A DNA stretch of 64,000 nt. Source: Cavia porcellus. Lineage: Eukaryota > Chordata > Mammalia > Rodentia > Caviidae. Position 1 is the stretch's first letter. Each line of letters opens with the position of its first letter. The notes below the pieces were generated by a model. That model saw only the letters and a program-made list of their open reading frames with translations, had not been told where the DNA came from and made no database searches. Where the stretch lies: NCBI RefSeq assembly GCF_034190915.1, contig NW_026947547.1, positions 1 to 64,000 of the forward strand, given 5' to 3'. The position numbers and the translations under genes are program-made. Of this stretch, positions 55,141 through 62,015 are shown in pieces.

Positions 55141-56904
55141 TTAAGGTTAGGGTTAACGTTTGGGTTAGGGTTAGATTAGGCTTAGGCTTAGAGTTAGGGT
55201 TAGGGTTACGTTTAGTGTTGGATTAGGTGTAAGTTTAGAGTTAGTGTTACGGTTATGGTTAGGGTTAGTTTAAGGTTAGGGTTAGAGTTGGGGTTAGGCT
55301 TTGAGTGGGGGTAAGGGTTAGGGTAAAGGTTAGGGATAGGGTTAGGGTTTAACTTAGGGTTTGACGGTTAGGGATAGTGTTGGAGGTTTAGGGTAAAATT
55401 TAGGGTTAGGGCTCAGGTTAGGTGTAGTGTTCGGTTTAGTGTTAGGGTTAGGTTAGGTTTAGGTTTAGGGTTAGGCCTAGGGTTAGGATTAGTGTTGGGT
55501 TAGAGTTAGGGTTAGGGTTAGCCTTGGGGTTACTGTTAGGGTGAGGGTGAGGGTTAGGTTAGGGTTAGAATTGGGTTAGAGTTAGGGTGAGAATTAGGGT
55601 TAGGGTTAGGGTGAGAATCAGGTTAAGGTTCAGGGTTAGGGCTAGCGTTAGAGTTAGGGTTAGGTTTAGGTTTAGGGTTAGGGTTGTGTTAGTGTTAGGT
55701 TTAGAGTTAGGATTAGGGTTAGTGTTCGGGCTAGGATTAATATTATTGGGTTATGGTTATGGTTAGGGTTAGGGTTAAGTTTGGCTTAGGGTTAGGTTTA
55801 GGGTTCGGGTTGTGTTAGTGTTACGGATAGGGTTAGTGTTAGGGTTTGGTTAGGGTTAGGGTTATGGTTAGGCTTAGTGTAAGGGTTAGGGTTAGGGTGA
55901 GGTTTTATGGTTTTGTTTGGTTTAGGGTTAGGGTTAGGGTTTTGGTTATGTTTGGGGTTAGGTTTGGGTTAGGCTTAGTATTAGCGTTCGGGTTGCTTTA
56001 GTGTTAGGGTTACGGCTAGGGTTAGGGATACCTTTGGGTTAGGTTTTGGGTTAGGTTAGGGTTAGGGTTACGGTTAACGTTAGGGGTAGGGTTAGAGTTA
56101 GTGTTAGGGTTAGGGTTTCATTAGTGTTAGTGTTATGGTTCGGGTTATGGTTAGGGTTGGGGTTGGGGTTAGGGTTGTGGTTGTGGTTGGCGATAGGTTT
56201 AGGGCAAGTTTTAGGGTTAGGGTTAGGTTTAGGGTTCGGTTTAAATTTGGTTAGGGTTGGTTAGGGTAAGTGTTAGGCTTAGGTTTATGGGTAGGGTAGG
56301 GTTAGTATTATCGTTAGGGTTAGGGTTGGGTTAGGGTTACAGTTAGGGTTAGGGTTAGGGTTAGGGTTAGATTTACGTTTAGGGTTAGGGTTGGGTTTCA
56401 GGTTAGGGTTAGGGTTAGGCTTTTGGTTAGGTTTAAGTTTAGGGTTAATTTAGGGTTGGTTTCGGTTGGTTAGGGTTAGGGTTAGGCCTAGGCTTAAGCT
56501 TAGGTTTAGGGTTAGGGTTAGATTTAGGGTTAGGTTTAGTGTCAGGGTTGTGTTATGGTTAGGGTTAGGGTTAGGGTTAGGTTTAGGCTTATGGTAGGGT
56601 AAGGGTAGCGTTAGGGTTAGGGTACTCTTATCGTTAGGGTTATGGTTATGGTTAGGGTTAGGGTTCGTGTTGGGTTAGGTTTAGGGTTAGGGTTAGGGTT
56701 GGGTTAGGGTTGCTGTTGGGGTTGTGGTTCAGGTTGGGGTTGGGGTTGGGTTTGGGTTTAAGGTTAGTGTTAGGTTTAGGGTTAGGGTTAGGGTTAGGGT
56801 AGGGTTAGGGTTAGGGATAGGGTTAGGGTTGGGTTAGTGTTAGGGTTAGGGATAGATTTAGGATTGGGTTAGGTTAGGGTTTGTGGTTGTGTTACGGTTT
56901 GGTG
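53889..56904 (+). repeat. Reference copy of the ~3.0-kb higher-order unit
   Basis: This is the cleanest full cycle of variant-marked modules. In order: GGTTGGCGTTGGGG (53,889), GCATTAGG (about 53,988), TTCGAGTTAGG (about 54,093), TTTATTGTTTTGG (54,242), GTGATGG (54,424), the AGGAATAGAG stretch (about 54,555), GTTAAGTTTATGG (54,591), GCATAAGGG (about 54,698), GTCATCATTAGG (54,992), GGTTTCGAG (about 55,060), TAACTTAGGG (55,350), GTAAAATTTAGG (about 55,390), CCTTGGGG (about 55,521), ATTAATATTATTGGG (55,736), TTTCATTAGTG (56,116), GGGTTTCAGG (about 56,393), TACTCTTATC (56,623) and GTTGCTGTTGGGG (about 56,707). The first landmark then returns at about 56,905 as GGTGTTGGCATTTGGG. About 21 occurrences of the first landmark exist in the window. 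Many cycles keep parts of this order with segments lost or doubled. The unit equals roughly 500 hexamers. Confidence 0.8.
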
Positions 56905-59756
56905 TTGGCATTTGGGTTTGGGTTAGGGTAAGTGCAAGGGTTAGGTTTAGGGTTAGGGTTAGGTTTGGTTAGGGTTGGTTAGGCTTAGGGTTAGGGTTAG
57001 GGTTAGCATTAGGCTTAGGGTTAGGGTTAGGCTTAGGGTTCGGGTTACGGTTTGTGTTAGTGTTAGTGTTAGGGTTGGGTTAGGGTAAGTGTTAGGTTTA
57101 GGGTTAGGGTTAGAGTTAGGGTTAGGATTAGGGGTTAGGGTTAGGTTTAGGATTGGGTTAGGTTTAGGGTTAGGTCAGGGTTAGCGTTAGGCTTAGGGCT
57201 AGGGTTAGGATTAGAGATAGGATTAGGTTTAGTGTTAATGTTAGGGTTAGGGCTGGGTTAGGTTTTATTGTTTGGGTTAGGGATAGGGTTAGGCTTTGCA
57301 TTAGGTTCAGGGTTAGGGTTAGGGTTAGCGTTGGGTTAGGGTTAGGGTTAGGGTTAGGGTTAGGGTTAGGGTTAGGGATACTATTAGGGGTAGGGTTAGG
57401 TTAAATGTTAGAGGTACTGTTAGGTTTGGGTTTGGGTTATGGTTATGGTTAGGGTGAGGGTTAGGGTTAGGCTTTGGCTTCGAGTATGGGTCAGGGTTAG
57501 GGTTAGGGTTAGTGTTGTGTTATGGTTAGAGTTTAGGTTTAGGGTTAGGGTTTAGGGTTGGGTTAGGGTTAGGCTTAGGTTTATGGTTATGTTTAATTTT
57601 GGTTAGGGTTCATTAGGGATAGGGTTAGGTTTAGGGTTACGGTTAGGTTTAGATTAGGGTTAGGGTTGGGATTAGAGTTAAGGTTGGTTTGGGTTAAGGT
57701 TAGGGTTAGGTTTATGGTCAGCATTAGGTTTAGGTGTTAGGGTTAGCGTTAGTGTTTGGGTTAGGGTTAGCTATAGGGTTGGGTTCGGTTTCGGGTTAGA
57801 TTTAGGTTTAGGGTTGGGTTAGGTTTAGAATTAGGGTTGGGTTAGGGTTATGTTAGGGTTAGGGTTAGGGTTAGCGTTAAGGTTAGGTTTAGCGTTTGGG
57901 TTAGGGTTAGATTAGGGTTAGGCTTAGAGTTAGGGTTAGGGTCACGTTTAGTGTTCGGTTAGGTGTTGGCTTAGAGTTAGTGTTAGGGTTAGGGTTAGAT
58001 TAAGGTTAGGGTTAGAGTTGGGGTTAGGCTTGATTGGGTGTAAGGGTTAGGGTTAGGGTTAGGGCTAGGGTTAGGGTTTGAGGGTTAGGGTTAGTGTTGG
58101 AGGGTTAGGGTAAAATTTAGGGTTAGGGCTTGTGTTAGGTGTAGCGTTGGTTTAGGTTTAGCGTTAGGTTAGGTTTAGGTTTATGGTTAGGGCTAGGTTT
58201 AGGATTAGTGTTGGGTTAGAGTTAGGGTTAGGGTTAGGTTTATGGTTAGGATTAGGGTTAGGGGTTATGCTTATGGATAGGGTTAAGGTTAGTTTTGGAT
58301 TAGTGTTAGGGTTCCCCTTGGGGTTAGCGTTAGGGTGAGGGTGAGGGTTAGGTTAGGGTTAGAATTGGTTTAGAGTTAGGGTGTGGATTAGGGTTAGGGT
58401 TAGGGTGAGGATCAGGGTCAGAGTCAGGGTTAGGGCTAGTGTTAGAGTTAGGGTTAGGGTTAGGTTTAGGGTTAGGTTTGTGTTAGAGTTAGGGATAGGG
58501 TTAGTGTTAGGGTTGGGTTAGGGTTACGGTTAGGGTTAGGGTTAGTGTTATTGGGTTATGGTTAGGGTTATGGTTACGTTTATGTTTGGGTTTGGGTTAG
58601 GGTTAGGGTTAGGGTTAGGGTTATGTTTTGGGAAAGGGTTGGGTTAGGGTTAGTATTAGGGTTCGGGTTGGGTTAGTGTTAGGGTTGGGTTAGGGTTAGG
58701 GTTAGGGTTAGGGTTAGGGTTAGTGTTATTGGGTCATGGTTAGGCTTATAGTTAGGTTTATGGTTGGGTTTGGGTTAGGGTTAGGGTTAGGGTTAGGTTT
58801 AGGGTTATGTTTTGGGTTAGGGTTGGGTTAAGGTTAGTATTAGGTTTCGGGTTCGGTTACTGTTAGGGTTATGGCTATGGTTAGGGTTACGTTTGGGTTA
58901 GGTTTTGGGTTAGGTTATGGTTAGGGTTAGGGTTAAGGTTAGGGGTAGGGTTAGAGTTAGTGTTAGGGTTAGGGTTTCATTAGTGTTAGTGTTATGGTTC
59001 GGGTTCGGGTTAGGCTTGGGGTTGGGGTTAGGGTTGTGGTTGTGGTTGGCGATAGGTTTACGGCAAGGTTTAGGGATAGGGTTAGGGTTAGGGTACAGTT
59101 TAGATTTGGTTATGGTTGGTTAGGGTTAGTGTTAGGCTTAGGTTTATGGGTAGGGTAGGGTTAGTGTTAGGTTTAGGGTTAGGGTGGGGTTAGGGTTAGT
59201 GTTAGGGTTATAGTTAGGGTTAGGTTTAGGGTTAGATTTAGGTTTAGGGTTAGGGTTGGGTTTCAGGTTAGGGTTAGGCTTTTGGTTAGATTTAAGTTTA
59301 GGGTTAATTTAGTGTTTGTTTCGGTTGGTTAGGGTTATGGTTAGGCTTAGGCTTAGGCTTAGGTTTAGAGTTAGGGTTACATTTAGAGTTAGGTTTAGTG
59401 TCAGGGTTGTGTTACGGTTAGGGTTAGGGTTAGGGTTAGGGTTAGGGTTAGGGTTGGGTTAGTGTTATGGTTAGGGATAGGTTTAGGGTTGGGTTAGGGT
59501 AGGGTTTGCTGTTGTGTTTCGGTTTGGGGTTGGCGTTGGGGTTTGGGTTAGGGTAAGTGCTAGGGTTAGGGTTAGGGTTAGGGTTAGGTTTGGTTAGGGT
59601 AGGTTAGGCTTAGTGTTACGGTTAGTGTTAGCATTAGGCTTAGGGTTAGGGTAAGGCTTAGGGTTAGGGTTACGGTTTGGGTTATTGTTAGGGTTAGGGT
59701 GGGGTTAGGGTAAGTGTTAGGGTTAGGGTTAGGGTTCGAGTTAGGGTTAGGATTAG

Positions 59757-59787
<31 letters not shown>

Positions 59788-59920
59788 GGTTGGGTTAGGG
59801 TTATGTTAGGGTCAGGGTTAGCGTTAGGTTTAGAGCTAGGGTTAGGATTAGAGATAGGATTAGGTTTAGTGTTAGTGTTAGTGTTAGGGTTGGGTTAGGT
59901 TTTCTTGTTTGGGTTAGGGT
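54975..59920 (+). repeat. Six-copy family, copy E, with long upstream match
   Basis: It aligns to 30,817-35,960 and 41,946-47,070. The spacing to 30.8 kb is exactly 24,158 at GTCATCATTAGG (54,992), TAACTTAGGG (55,350) and ATTAATATTATTGGG (55,736). It then drops to about 23,950 because E has only one TACTCTTATC unit (56,624) where B and C have two, and because it lacks 24 bases near 57,660 between GATTAGGG and GGGATTAGAG. E also lacks the 672-bp tandem duplication. Confidence 0.83.
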
Positions 59921-62015
59921 TATGGTTAGGCTTTGGGTTAGGTTCAGGTTTAGGGTTAGGGTTAGCGTTGGGTTAGAGTAAGGGTCAGCGTTAGGGTTAG
60001 TGTTAGGTTTAGGGTTAGTGGTTAGGGTTAGGGTTAGGGTTAGTGTTGGGTTAGGGTTAGCCTTAGGGTTAGGTTTAGGTTTAGTGATAGTTAGGGCTGG
60101 TTAGGGGTAGGCTTAAAGTTAGCGTTACAGTTACATTTAGGATTTAGGTTAGGGTTAGGTTTAGGTTGAGGTTTAGGTTTAGGTTTAGGGTTAGAGTTTG
60201 GGTTAGGGCAGGAATAGAGTTAAGGTTGGGTTGTTTTAGGGATAGGGTTAAATTTATGGTTAGCATTAGGTTTAGGTGTTAGGGTTAGTGTTAGGGTTTG
60301 GGTTAGGGTTAGGTATAGGGTTGGGTCAGGTTTAGGTTTAGGGTTAGGCTTAGGCTTCGGCTTACGTTTAGAGTTAGGGTTACATTTAGAGTTAGGTTTA
60401 GTGTCAGGGTTGTGTTACGGTTAGGGTTAGGGTTAGGGTTAGGTTTAGGCCTATGGTAGGGTAAGGGTAGTGTTAGGGTTAGGGTACTCTTATCGTTAGG
60501 GTTATGGTTATGGTTAGGGTTAGGGTTCGTGTTGGGTTAGGTTTAGGTTTAGGGTTAGGGTTGGGTTAGGGTTGCTGTTGGGGTTGTTGTTCAGGTTGGG
60601 GTTGGGGTTGGGTTTGGGTTTAAGGTTAGGGTTAGGTTTAGGGTTAGGTTTAGGGTAGGGTTACGGTTAGGGATAGGGTTAGGTTTGGGTTAGTGTTAGG
60701 GTTAGGGATAGGTTTAGGGTTGGGTTAGGGTAGGGTTTGTGGTTGTGTTTCGGTTTGGGGTTGGCGTTGGGTTTTGGGTTAGGGTAAGTGCTAGGGTTAG
60801 GTTAGGGTTAGGGTTAGATTTGGTTAGGGTTGGTTAGGCTTAGTTTTAGGGTTAGGGTTAGCATTAGGATTAGGGTTAGGGTAAGGCTTAGGGTTAGGTT
60901 TACGGTTTGGGTTAGTGTTAGGGTTAGGGTTGGTTTAGGGTAAGTGTTAGGGTTAGGGTTAGGGTTCGAGTTAGGGTTAGGATTAGGGGTTAGGGTTAGG
61001 TTTGGGTTAGGGTTAGGGTTAGGGTCAGGTTTAGTGTTAAGCTTAGAGCTAGGGTTAGGACTAGAGATAGGATTAGGTTTAGTGTTAGTGTTAGGGTTAG
61101 GGTTGGGTTACGATTTATTGTTTTGGTTAGGGTTAGCGTTAGGCTTTGGGTTAGGGTCAGGGTTAGGGTTAGGGTTAGCGTTGGGTTATGGTGAGGGTCA
61201 GGTTAGGGTTAGTGTTAGGGTTAGTGTTAGGGGTTAGGGTTAGGGTTAGAGTTAGGGTTGGGTTAAGGTTAGCCTTAGGGTTACGGTTAGGTTTAATGAT
61301 GGTTAGGGTTGGTTAGGGTAGGCTTAAGGTTAGGGTTACGGTTATATTTATTTTTAGGTTAGGGTTAGGGTTAGGTTGAGGGTTAGGTTTAGATTTAGGT
61401 TTAGGGTTAGAGTTTGGGTTAGGGTAGGAATAGAGTTAAGGTTGGGTTGGCTTAGGGATAGGGTTAAGTTTATGGTTAGCAATAGGTTAGGTGTTAGGGT
61501 TAGTGTTAGGGTTTGGGTTAGGGTTAGGTATAGGGTTGGGTTAGGTTTAGGCTTAGTGTTAGGCTTAGCATAAGGGTTAGGTTTAGGTTTAGGGTTAGAG
61601 TTAGGGTGAGGGTTTAGGGTTGGGGTTAGGGTTAGGGTTTGTGCTAGGGTTAGGGTTAGGTGTTAGGTTTAGAGTTACGGTTAGGTTTGGGTTAGGGTTA
61701 CGCTTAGGTTTAGGGTTAGGTTTAGTGTTGGTTAGGGTTCGTTAGGGATAGGGTTAGGGTTAGGGTTACGGTTAGGTTTAGATTAGGGTTCGGGTTAGGC
61801 TTAGGTTTAGGGTTATGGTTGGTATTACCGTTACGGTTGGTTTGGTTTAGGGTTAGGGTTAGGTTAATGGTCATCATTAGGTTGAGGTGTTAGGGTTAGG
61901 GTTAGTGTTTGGGTTACGGTTAGGTATAGGGTTGGGTTCGGTTTCGAGTTAGGGTTAGGTTTACGGTTGGGTTAGGTTTAGAATTAAGGTTGGGTTAGGG
62001 TTAGGGTTAGGGTTA
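59590..62015 (+). repeat. Duplicated block, copy 2 of the 6,872-bp-spaced pair
   Basis: This is the partner of 52,700-55,140. It shares TTTATTGTTTTGG (61,114), GACTAGAGATAGG and AAGCTTAGAGC near 61,038, which are rare elsewhere. It ends near 62,015, where GCGTTGGG replaces the partner's GCGTTAAGG and the next block begins. Confidence 0.85.

Larger units (their letters stand above)
423..61126 (+). repeat. Recurrent TTTTATTGTTTGG module family (~39 copies)
   Basis: The landmark sits in a conserved 200-250 bp setting: GAGATAGGATTAGG upstream, then GGCTTTGGG about 30 bases downstream and GCGTTGGG about 35 bases beyond that. Approximate starts: 423, 1325, 1935, 2979, 4399, 5027, 6448, 7965, 9010, 10351, 10989, 11293, 11961, 14819, 18021, 18769, 19867, 20758, 21291, 21641, 22575, 22877, 23545, 26521, 29188, 33293, 35947, 36628, 37820, 44421, 47171, 47846, 49045, 52350, 53028, 54241, 57266, 59900, 61113. 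A TTTTCTTG subtype marks 10351, 29188, 35947, 52350 and 59900. A TTTATTGTTTTGG subtype marks 54241 and 61113. The coordinates span first to last copy, not a continuous element. Confidence 0.85.

Noticed and set aside
58917..59123. A 68-codon ORF repeated nearly unchanged at 9,374, 28,187, 34,964, 46,081, 51,374, 58,917 and 63,617, as a conserved small protein
   Set aside because: Its conservation follows from duplication of the whole block. The DNA outside the ORF is just as similar, so there is no sign of selection on the peptide.
60944..61237. 97-codon ORF, the longest in the window, as a protein gene
   Set aside because: It is the VR and LG reading of the hexamer. TTAGGG has stops only in the Gly-stop frame, so the other two frames stay open by default. 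No domain, no codon bias apart from the repeat, and the same frames open and close freely in sister copies.
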